This document shows, in pieces, positions 49,441-60,600 of a DNA stretch of 64,000 bases (the stretch's first letter is position 1; each line of letters begins with the position of its first letter). The translations under genes were made by a program, and so were the position numbers. The stretch lies in NCBI RefSeq assembly GCF_000733855.1, contig NZ_JPOJ01000001.1, forward strand, positions 3,179,001 through 3,243,000. Direction: 5' to 3'. Below the pieces are notes generated by a model. It saw nothing but the letters and a program-made list of their open reading frames with translations, did not search any database and was not told where the DNA came from. The stretch comes from Methylomicrobium agile (GTDB taxonomy: Bacteria > Pseudomonadota > Gammaproteobacteria > Methylococcales > Methylomonadaceae).

Positions 49441-50034
49441 AAAAGGTTTAAGCCCCGCCTTTAGGCGGGCAGATTTCATCTGCAGCCCTGCGGAGGTAAG
49501 ATGAAAGATTTACAGATGGGAGTGGCATGGACTATCGGTATGGCAGCCACACGGTATTTAAAATTGAATACCCTTTTGTTTGGGTGACGAAATATCGCTA
49601 CCCGGTATTGAAAGGTGACGTCGGGGAACGCGTCCGGGAGTGGGTGCGGCAGACCTGCGAAGCCTTTGAGATACGGATTGTGAAAGGGGTGGTTAGCAAG
49701 GATCACGTGCATATTCTGGTTTCCGCGCCGCCGGAACTGGCGCCCAGCGAAATCATGAGGCGAATCAAGGGGAGGTCGGCCAGCCAGTTGTTCGAGGAGT
49801 TTCCTGCGTTGAAGAAGCGGTACTGGGGGCGGCATTTCTGGGCGCGGGGGTATTTTTGTGCCACGGTGGGAGAGATGACCGAAGAGATGATCAAAGAATA
49901 TCTAGAGCATCATTTTGAGTCGGATCCAGCTACCGAATTTAAAGTTGAACCGTAGACGCGTCGTTAAACCGACGCGTATCCCGGACTTTCAGTCCGTAAC
50001 CCAAACCCACCGGCTTTTAGCCGGTGGTTGTTTA
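49441..50034 (+). mobile_element. IS200/IS605-type element inside the IS3 orfA
   Basis: About 594 bp with hairpins near both ends: CCCCGCC/GGCGGG (about 49453-49468) and CCACCGGC/GCCGGTGG (about 50008-50028). No target duplication. Carries only tnpA; the sequence differs clearly from the copy in istB. Confidence 0.8.
49527..49955 (+). CDS. tnpA: Y1 transposase TnpA (IS200/IS605 family), second copy
   Basis: A 142-residue Y1 transposase starting MDYRYGSHTVFKIEYPFVWV. HUH motif SKDHVHILVSAPP (about residues 56-68), catalytic tyrosine in IKEYLEHH near residue 128. Frame intact, no tnpB. Only distantly related to the other tnpA, so the two insertions are independent. Confidence 0.92.
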   Translation: MDYRYGSHTVFKIEYPFVWVTKYRYPVLKGDVGERVREWVRQTCEAFEIRIVKGVVSKDHVHILVSAPPELAPSEIMRRIKGRSASQLFEEFPALKKRYWGRHFWARGYFCATVGEMTEEMIKEYLEHHFESDPATEFKVEP

Positions 50035-50299
50035 GTCATCGTAAAGATGCTGGTCGGTGCGGATAGCTTTATCCTGATCAGTCGGCCGACTGTATTTGCT
50101 GATCCAGGTATGCAGGGTATTTATATTAATGCCAAGGTCTTTGGCGGTCTGCGCGATCGATTGATCGGATTCATTCGCCAGCTTCACGGCCGATTCTCTA
50201 AATTCCGCAGTATAGGTTTTGGGTTTTTCTTGACTCATAGGGGACTCACTTTTTTCGATATATTTTAAAAAGTGTGTCCGGTTTAGTGTAGCCATATCA

Positions 50300-50509
50300 G
50301 TTTATCCCCACGCTCGTGGGGAACACATCATGGGGTACCCGTATCGCCCACCATAAGTCGGTTCATCCCCACGCTCGTGTGGAACACGCGGGCCACGGCG
50401 TTGTAGATTTTCCGCTCGGCGGTTCATCCCCACGCTCGTGGGGAACACGACGGCCTATCCGCCTACGGTTTTGGCGGCAACGGTTCATCCCCACACTCGT
50501 GGGGAACAC
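50300..50509 (-). CRISPR. Old I-E segment: split-repeat remainder plus three repeats
   Basis: 50300-50326 is the remainder of the repeat split by the IS3 element (first four bases are the duplication). Repeats at 50359-50387, 50420-50448 and 50481-50509 follow with 32-bp spacers. The first three carry CACGCTCG, the one at 50481 carries CACACTCG like all younger repeats. 50359 has a further change (CTCGTGTGGAACAC). Confidence 0.9.
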
Positions 50510-51638
50510 GATTTCAACAACCCGTAGGAGCGGCCGAATATCTTTTCCAAGCCGGTATCGGTCGCACGACCGACAAAGGCTCGATTCCCCAGATTAGCGT
50601 TGGTATCCGAGCCGCGCGCCCTGGGCGCATAATTCAAATAGTCGCTACGTTCCAGGTCTTTGGCGATGGTATTCAGGCGGCTTAGCCCCTCATTGTCCAA
50701 TAGGCCGCGCAATAAGCCGGCATTCGCGGGGTCTTTGATCGATTTGAGCACTTGCCCCCGATTGAATACCGGGTTGCCCAGAATGTCGGTCGCGCCGTTT
50801 TGCGTCACATTGCTCAGCCAATGATCTTTAATCGCGCCCGCAAGGTTTTGCCGTTGCGCGGGATCGCGCGCCAATGTCAGCAGGCCACTGACATCTTGCT
50901 GTTTGTTTGGGCTTTGCAGCAGTGACTTGACTGACCGATCCGGGTCTTTTTCGGCCAAAAAATGCCGGGCGCCGCCGCTGTCGAGCACGCCGGCTGTTTT
51001 CGATGCGGAATTCTGCATCTTGAGCGCCGTGGTGATTCTCTCATTCAGCTCCGGAAACTGTCTCAGTACAGGCTGATGCGCCTGCTGCCACTTTAACCAC
51101 TCCTGCTGCCACTTCGCCTTCAAGTCGCCGCTCGGCGTGTAAATGCGGTTTCGCAGTTGCGTCGACAAATAGTCTTCGGCCGCGCGCAAGGCTTGCGGCT
51201 TGTTCTGCATCGACTTCAAAAATTGCGCAACGTCGGCAGGGGAGCCGTTCAGGAAGTTTTCCGGGACGCGCGCATCTTCCAGCAGCGGCGCCTTGTTTGA
51301 ATCGCTTTTGAGCATGCGCCGTGAGGCGCCGGCCTCGAAGATATCGCCCTGTTGGCGTCGTGCGGCAACCGCTTGGCGATACAATTCCGCCTGCTTGTCG
51401 GTAAACTCGGTTTGTGATATGGTCTGTCTGTAGGCGTTGTTCTGGCCCGAGACTGCGTTAGGGGGCAACGGCTGATGGGACGGCGCCCCATCCCAGAGCA
51501 GCGTCTTCGTTTTTAAATAGTTTTCGCGCGTTTTAAATCCAGAATTTACGGTGTGAAAGACGCCGTCATTGCCCACCACGCCTTCCATATACATCAATTT
51601 GTTGCTTCCGTTCTGCTTGACTAGGGCGATGGTGCCAT
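50510..51638 (-). pseudogene. 1129-bp foreign coding fragment filling one I-E repeat interval
   Basis: Between two normal I-E repeats lie 1129 bp instead of 32. One minus-strand frame stays open across all of it (about 376 codons, DGTIALVKQNGSNKLMYMEG ... EKIFGRSYGLLK) with no own start or stop, so it is an internal piece of a larger gene. The protein is rich in Gln, Asn and Ala, with segments such as PADVAQFLKSMQNKPQALRA and RQFPELNERITTALKMQ, and looks like a phage structural or polyvalent protein, but the family is not recognised. No transposase or inverted repeats are present, so this is not an insertion sequence. Confidence 0.75.
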
Positions 51639-54600
51639 CGGTTCATCCCCACACTCGTGGGGAACACGCGTGGATTCGTTTGTTGTTTTGAAACAATGCC
51701 GGTTCATCCCCACACTCGTGGGGAACACTTCATCGCGGAACGGAAGGCGGCCGAAATTGACGGTTCATCCCCACACTCGTGGGGAACACCACAGCATCTT
51801 GACTCTCAAACAGGTAGGCCGCGGTTCATCCCCACACTCGTGGGGAACACTATGGGATCGACGGTGACTTGCTCGAAGACTGCGGTTCATCCCCACACTC
51901 GTGGGGAACACTCCGGAAAATGGCAATCAACTGTTTGCAACAACGGTTCATCCCCACACTCGTGGGGAACACGGGCCAATCCCAATATTGCGGTTTTCGT
52001 CGCGCGGTTCATCCCCACACTCGTGGGGAACACTTCGCGTTATCGCGCCAATTTAACGCTATGATCGGTTCATCCCCACACTCGTGGGGAACACTCCTGG
52101 AACAGGCCTTTCAGCGCGTCGACCAACGGTTCATCCCCACACTCGTGGGGAACACCTGATCAGGAGACATAGCGCCAGGACCCATATCGGTTCATCCCCA
52201 CACTCGTGGGGAACACGTAATCGTTGGCACTGACGGTTGCTGCAAGGACGGTTCATCCCCACACTCGTGGGGAACACCAGGCCAGTGTGGTTTTGGAACG
52301 CATCCACGGCGGTTCATCCCCACACTCGTGGGGAACACATCATGCGTTACGCCATCATGCGGAAGATACACGGTTCATCCCCACACTCGTGGGGAACACT
52401 CATGAAATCGAAGCAGATGATGTCGGCAGACCGGTTCATCCCCACACTCGTGGGGAACACCTTCGGCTATCGCTTGGGCATCGATCGGTACGCGGTTCAT
52501 CCCCACACTCGTGGGGAACACTTGTAACCCGACACAATGACGTAGCTATTCAGCGGTTCATCCCCACACTCGTGGGGAACACTTCAAGTTTGATGGCGAC
52601 GCGTTCGACGAACGCGGTTCATCCCCACACTCGTGGGGAACACTCTACGAGCGTGAGTACCTGGCCAAGCATACTCGGTTCATCCCCACACTCGTGGGGA
52701 ACACCAAGCCTTCCGGTTATTACCGCTGGTCAAGACCGGTTCATCCCCACACTCGTGGGGAACACTCCGGAAACGTACACCCGGGTGATCCGGACGACGG
52801 TTCATCCCCACACTCGTGGGGAACACGTCGATGTCCCGGCCGTCTACACCGAGACCGTCGGTTCATCCCCACACTCGTGGGGAACACTTCGCCTTACGGC
52901 AAGACCAGCCTGGCACCTACGGTTCATCCCCACACTCGTGGGGAACACGCGAGCTTGCCGCGCGGAATGTCGATCACCAGCGGTTCATCCCCACACTCGT
53001 GGGGAACACGAACTCGAAATGAGCGAAGCGCAGGAGACACGCGGTTCATCCCCACACTCGTGGGGAACACATCTATAGCGTCTCGGTCAGAATAGAGGCG
53101 GCCGGTTCATCCCCACACTCGTGGGGAACACCGACGGGGAGTTCTGCCTAGCGTCGTTGACAACGGTTCATCCCCACACTCGTGGGGAACACTCCGGTAT
53201 AAAGGAGCGGCTTAATCAAATAGCCGGTTCATCCCCACACTCGTGGGGAACACTCCGCGCATCCCGATGTGTACCTGTACGCGGCCGGTTCATCCCCACA
53301 CTCGTGGGGAACACTTTCTCTCCCAAACCAATCTATGCATATACTGCGGTTCATCCCCACACTCGTGGGGAACACTCGCCAACAGGGCGGCCAAGCTCGC
53401 TGAACAACGGTTCATCCCCACACTCGTGGGGAACACGCGTCGATGCGCTAAAAAAAGAATGCGACTGCCGGTTCATCCCCACACTCGTGGGGAACACCCC
53501 GCCGAGCCGATTGAACGCTGATTGCAGAGCGGTTCATCCCCACACTCGTGGGGAACACGGTGAACGCGCCTGTTGGTCCGATATACGGGGCGGTTCATCC
53601 CCACACTCGTGGGGAACACCCCAACAAGCCAAAGCGGAAGGGCTACCTGGCCGGTTCATCCCCACACTCGTGGGGAACACCTCAGAGCCTTCCTCTCTGA
53701 TTGTCGGGATAACGGTTCATCCCCACACTCGTGGGGAACACGGCCTTGGCGCTTTGCTCCCTCGACCAAAGGCGGTTCATCCCCACACTCGTGGGGAACA
53801 CCTCAGTGCCTCGCGAGTGACCATATCGACGACCGGTTCATCCCCACACTCGTGGGGAACACCTCGTCGAACGCGGCGTGCCTGCGTACGAAATCGGTTC
53901 ATCCCCACACTCGTGGGGAACACTGGTGCCGCAGGGGGTGGAATGACCGAATTTACGGTTCATCCCCACACTCGTGGGGAACACCTCAGGGTTCCACGTT
54001 ATCCAGATCTCAGAGCCGGTTCATCCCCACACTCGTGGGGAACACGTCATCATTGCCGTTTACGATGTCGGCGCAAGCGGTTCATCCCCACACTCGTGGG
54101 GAACACGCCAGAATCAGAAGAGAATATTGAAATGTCACCGGTTCATCCCCACACTCGTGGGGAACACCATTTGCTGAAACTGCTGTTGCAACTGCTGTAC
54201 GGTTCATCCCCACACTCGTGGGGAACACCACAATGAACGTGGTCGCCGCGTCGGTGATCACGGTTCATCCCCACACTCGTGGGGAACACTCCGCCACACC
54301 GGAGCGACTGGACGGCAAAGGCGGTTCATCCCCACACTCGTGGGGAACACACCGATTCCAACTGAACGTAGCGGTTACCGTCCGGTTCATCCCCACACTC
54401 GTGGGGAACACTTCACTTCCTGGATCGCCATGTCGAAACCTGCCGGTTCATCCCCACACTCGTGGGGAACACACGACCGAGAAACCGCCATCGAGTAATC
54501 GCTGCGGTTCATCCCCACACTCGTGGGGAACACCTGTACCGACAGCAGCCGGTTCAAGTCGGCCTCGGTTCATCCCCACACTCGTGGGGAACACGGCGAG

Positions 54601-57600
54601 CCCGAATACTGGACGGTAGACGGCGCGGGTTCATCCCCACACTCGTGGGGAACACGAGGGCGACGGATGGAACGCCGAACTTTGGGTCGGTTCATCCCCA
54701 CACTCGTGGGGAACACTAGCGCTCATTGCGGCCGCATCAGGCGCATGGCGGTTCATCCCCACACTCGTGGGGAACACATCGCCATATCGGCTTTCTTCTT
54801 CAGCAAGCCCGGTTCATCCCCACACTCGTGGGGAACACGTTTTTATCATGTCGTTCTCAGTTGGCGAATTCGGTTCATCCCCACACTCGTGGGGAACACG
54901 CTCCATTGCTAGCAAAAGCGTTGCCGTCGAATGGTTCATCCCCACACTCGTGGGGAACACGTATTGCCGCCATCCGCTGCGCGTAACGTTCCTTGGTTCA
55001 TCCCCACACTCGTGGGGAACACTGGCAATATCGCCACAAGACATGTTTAGGTCGCGGTTCATCCCCACACTCGTGGGGAACACGATTAGAGTCACTCGCT
55101 ATCGCTTTATACCGATGGTTCATCCCCACACTCGTGGGGAACACTTACGCCCTCTTTTTCGTCCCCGATTTCTCCTCGGTTCATCCCCACACTCGTGGGG
55201 AACACTCTCCCCCAGGCATTACCGCGCCACGCTCGTACGGTTCATCCCCACACTCGTGGGGAACACATTTGGTTCTGTAGGCCGTTAACCATGTTGTTCG
55301 GTTCATCCCCACACTCGTGGGGAACACTTTTATGCCTCGACCCCGGAATACGCGGCGATCGGTTCATCCCCACACTCGTGGGGAACACTGCGGCGCGGTT
55401 GTCCTTCTCAGCGTCGGATGCGGTTCATCCCCACACTCGTGGGGAACACGTCCTTCTCAGCGTCGGATGCTGCCTTGAACGCGGTTCATCCCCACACTCG
55501 TGGGGAACACACCAAAGCTGATTCCAGCGACTGGAACAGCGCCGGTTCATCCCCACACTCGTGGGGAACACCTTTGTTTTGTGTCGGCGCTTTTGTACTT
55601 GCGCGGTTCATCCCCACACTCGTGGGGAACACCACGGACACCTCGGGAACGAAGAAGCGGATACCGGTTCATCCCCACACTCGTGGGGAACACCTCCTCG
55701 TACCGAAAGGGGGAGAAGACCGTGGCGGTTCATCCCCACACTCGTGGGGAACACGAGGCGATATTGAAGGTGGTCAGGTCCAGGGTCGGTTCATCCCCAC
55801 ACTCGTGGGGAACACTCCGCCGAAGCCATGCTGGAGGCCGGGAAGCGCGGTTCATCCCCACACTCGTGGGGAACACGATGGTTTGGGCGATTTCGGCGCG
55901 CCGATTGGCGGTTCATCCCCACACTCGTGGGGAACACGCAGGCAGACTGTTTGCCTGCGGCGCGTCAGGCGGTTCATCCCCACACTCGTGGGGAACACAG
56001 CGAATTCGGCGTCTGTCATTTGCGTGGGGTCGGTTCATCCCCACACTCGTGGGGAACACTGCGGTTGATGATCGAGATCAGGGCCTTGGCGCGGTTCATC
56101 CCCACACTCGTGGGGAACACACGGACTCGGGTTTACGCAAAACTGCTGAAGTCGGTTCATCCCCACACTCGTGGGGAACACTATCAGCGACGCTTGCAGG
56201 GATTGCGCGTTCACGGTTCATCCCCACACTCGTGGGGAACACTAATAGGTTTCATCAAGCTCAATCCCCACGAACGGTTCATCCCCACACTCGTGGGGAA
56301 CACTCGGTGATCCGCGTGAGGTATGGTGCGAAGTGCGGTTCATCCCCACACTCGTGGGGAACACAGCCCAAGCATCGTAAACATTTCCTGCTCTGCCGGT
56401 TCATCCCCACACTCGTGGGGAACACAAAGATCTGGCCATTCAGGCGGTTCCCAACCCCGGTTCATCCCCACACTCGTGGGGAACACCCAGCATCGATATA
56501 CCGGAAGACAAGCGCGCCTGGTTCATCCCCACACTCGTGGGGAACACGTTTTCCTTCCTCGTTCGGATTCGATATATCGCGGTTCATCCCCACACTCGTG
56601 GGGAACACGATGAAATCCGACTCGATGCCGGACACCAGGGCGGTTCATCCCCACACTCGTGGGGAACACTTGATTGGGGAGTCTGACGCGCAGCGAATCG
56701 CCGGTTCATCCCCACACTCGTGGGGAACACTCCGCGCATCCCGATGTGTACCTGTACGCGGCCGGTTCATCCCCACACTCGTGGGGAACACCCGGTAATC
56801 TCACAGCGCCCGGTCGTCGCAAGCGGTTCATCCCCACACTCGTGGGGAACACGGCGCAGTTCATCGCCGGCCTGTTTGATCCGGCGGTTCATCCCCACAC
56901 TCGTGGGGAACACCGCGACGGTCTTGCCGTCTTTGCGCAGGTCTTCGGTTCATCCCCACACTCGTGGGGAACACTCAAGCTAGCGTTATACGTCATGGCC
57001 CATTGCCGGTTCATCCCCACACTCGTGGGGAACACGGAATACCAGCGTTATCTGGCGGCCGTGCAAAAGGTTCATCCCCACACTCGTGGGGAACACCGCA
57101 AATGTTGTAGTAAAAGTCATGAAAAGACCGGTTCATCCCCACACTCGTGGGGAACACAGCCGCCGTTTCAGCAAGGTGTCCGCCTCGTTCGGTTCATCCC
57201 CACACTCGTGGGGAACACAACGAGAGCCGAAATCGGGTAATGTCCTGTTTCGGTTCATCCCCACACTCGTGGGGAACACACCTATACCTACACCCTGACC
57301 GACTACGACGCCGGTTCATCCCCACACTCGTGGGGAACACAAGAAAGTACGCGCGCCAATGGCAAGCGTACGCGGTTCATCCCCACACTCGTGGGGAACA
57401 CGTCATTTAGGATGCCTAATTAGCGTTAGGTTTCGGTTCATCCCCACACTCGTGGGGAACACGTCACGCAGCCACACGACCAGACCATCGTAGTCGGTTC
57501 ATCCCCACACTCGTGGGGAACACACCTTCGATCCAGTGGACCGTGACCGTACACCCGGTTCATCCCCACACTCGTGGGGAACACACCCTGCTCGTCGAAA

Positions 57601-60600
57601 TTGCCGACGGTCATGCCGGTTCATCCCCACACTCGTGGGGAACACGTATCGGACTCGCGCTGACGCGCTAGAATTGCCGGTTCATCCCCACACTCGTGGG
57701 GAACACGTCGAGCAGGGCAACAATCTGGTGGAGACCCACGGTTCATCCCCACACTCGTGGGGAACACTACACTTGCCGGGCCGTCCGCGTCCTGAGCGAC
57801 GGTTCATCCCCACACTCGTGGGGAACACCTGATCTGCGCGAGGTTGCCGGCGCCGCCGGCCGGTTCATCCCCACACTCGTGGGGAACACGCGATCAACGA
57901 TGCCTTTGGTCAACGGGTCGCCGGTTCATCCCCACACTCGTGGGGAACACCAGGTCGACGGCCGGATCTACCGCAACTACGCCGGTTCATCCCCACACTC
58001 GTGGGGAACACACCGACGCTACATCTGCCGCTCTGTTAGATGCCGGTTCATCCCCACACTCGTGGGGAACACTCGAGCCGTTGCTCGAACTGGCGCACCA
58101 AGAGCGGTTCATCCCCACACTCGTGGGGAACACGCTTCCAGCTCGGCCATGAATTGTTCGATGGTCGGTTCATCCCCACACTCGTGGGGAACACTCGCCG
58201 TCGCTGAACGAGGGCGATTTCAAGCCCGGTTCATCCCCACACTCGTGGGGAACACCTCGGCGATATCACGGCCTGTGCCGTAGTTGCCGGTTCATCCCCA
58301 CACTCGTGGGGAACACCTCCGCAATATGGAGCGAATCTATGACGCCCTCGGTTCATCCCCACACTCGTGGGGAACACCGAACCTAGCCCGCGCCCAGGTG
58401 GAGCCGGAACGGTTCATCCCCACACTCGTGGGGAACACGACCTGGGGCAATTGATTCACGATGCAAAAGCCGGTTCATCCCCACACTCGTGGGGAACACA
58501 GTTCAATAATCCTGGTAAATATTTTGTTTCCCGGTTCATCCCCACACTCGTGGGGAACACTCTTCGATGTTCGAGCTTTGAAGCAATAGTTGCGGTTCAT
58601 CCCCACACTCGTGGGGAACACGTGCTATAACAAAATCGGCTTTGTTGTTTACTCGGTTCATCCCCACACTCGTGGGGAACACTCAGATGCGAGCGGAACG
58701 GACTAAACAGTAATCGGTTCATCCCCACACTCGTGGGGAACACTTGTATGGAGTTAGCCCCACCAACAAATGGTTCGGTTCATCCCCACACTCGTGGGGA
58801 ACACTTCTCAGTATCGGTTAGTGCTGATTTTAGTATCGGTTCATCCCCACACTCGTGGGGAACACCGAAAAGCGATATTTAATACCTATTATCCGGGCGG
58901 TTCATCCCCACACTCGTGGGGAACACTCAACAGCTTTATGAGCTGTGCCGTAATCTGGCGGTTCATCCCCACACTCGTGGGGAACACTTGATTGCTCATG
59001 GTATTGGGGTTTTGGTTATCGGTTCATCCCCACACTCGTGGGGAACACGTCATACGACTAGGAACCCAGATATAGATTTACGGTTCATCCCCACACTCGT
59101 GGGGAACACGTATCCTTTGGTTAGCTTTAAACGAGTTGACCAGGTTCATCCCCACACTCGTGGGGAACACTGATTAATCTATTTAGCTATTAAATCCCAT
59201 AACGGTTCATCCCCACACTCGTGGGGAACACTCAAAACTAGGTTTAGATAAATAAATTCCTGCCGGTTCATCCCCACACTCGTGGGGAACACGCGGCAGG
59301 TAAAACTGGTAGTGCCTCTTTAATCGGTTCATCCCCACACTCGTGGGGAACACTCTGCAGCTCGTCATCAATACGGCGGCGGGCGCGGTTCATCCCCACA
59401 CTCGTGGGGAACACTTGTTCGTACTTGCCTTGCCAGTCGCGCGCTTCGGTTCATCCCCACACTCGTGGGGAACACGATCGCGGTTTCGAGGGCGGGGCGG
59501 ATCGCGGCGGTTCATCCCCACACTCGTGGGGAACACATTTGGCTGAATGGCTCATCTGAACGTCTGAGCGGTTCATCCCCACACTCGTGGGGAACACTGC
59601 TTAATCAAGATTAAGCCATAGCGATTTTGCGGTTCATCCCCACACTCGTGGGGAACACCCCGGCAAAATCTATACCAACTACTAGCTAGTCGGTTCATCC
59701 CCACACTCGTGGGGAACACATCGTTGAAAACATGGAAGCTGGTTTCAAAGACGGTTCATCCCCACACTCGTGGGGAACACTTCCCAGTGCCTGAAGTCAT
59801 TGGGTACAATATCGGTTCATCCCCACACTCGTGGGGAACACACCGTGGACGGTGAAAAACGAACTAAAGCGGACGGTTCATCCCCACACTCGTGGGGAAC
59901 ACGTACCAGAAACAGTATCATTTGGTGGTAAGACCGGTTCATCCCCACACTCGTGGGGAACACGTTCTAATGTGAAGATGCTGCGGTTGCTTTTGCGGTT
60001 CATCCCCACACTCGTGGGGAACACGGTTGATTATTTTAGTATTTTTAAAATAAATCCGGTTCATCCCCACACTCGTGGGGAACACTCTTCAATGTTTGAA
60101 CTTGAATGGGATAGTTGCGGTTCATCCCCACACTCGTGGGGAACACGGTTGATTATTTTAGTATTTTTAAAATAAACCCGGTTCATCCCCACACTCGTGG
60201 GGAACACGACGGCGGCGGATATACTAGCAGAACACATACCGGTTCATCCCCACACTCGTGGGGAACACTGCAGCTCAATTTAATAAAGGACAGGGGAAAA
60301 CGGTTCATCCCCACACTCGTGGGGAACACTATTAGTTCTAATCCACGCATTAACCGATAAACGGTTCATCCCCACACTCGTGGGGAACACGGCTTAGATG
60401 TAAACCTTAAGCCCTTTTTATCCGGTTCATCCCCACACTCGTGGGGAACACGCTTGCCTGAGTGTAAATACTACCACGCCGGCCGGTTCATCCCCACACT
60501 CGTGGGGAACACCCTAATAGTTTAAGTAGACGGTCTATCTCAGCCGGTTCATCCCCACACTCGTGGGGAACACGAGACTAGCTGAATTAATCAAGATTAA

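Larger units (their letters stand above)
49339..50238 (-). pseudogene. IS3-family OrfA, split by an IS200-type element
   Basis: The start MSQEKPKTYTAEFRESAVKL (50238) runs to DQHLYDD, then the IS200-type element intervenes. The rest resumes at 49440 with ISKLKRLKKEVARLTEERDL and ends AREQR at 49339. The first piece alone (68 residues) keeps the helix-turn-helix but lacks the zipper. Confidence 0.85.

Noticed and set aside
50298-50326. A complete degenerate repeat CAGTTTATCCCC...
   Set aside because: The first bases belong to the end of the IS3 element; this is the second part of the repeat begun at 45918.
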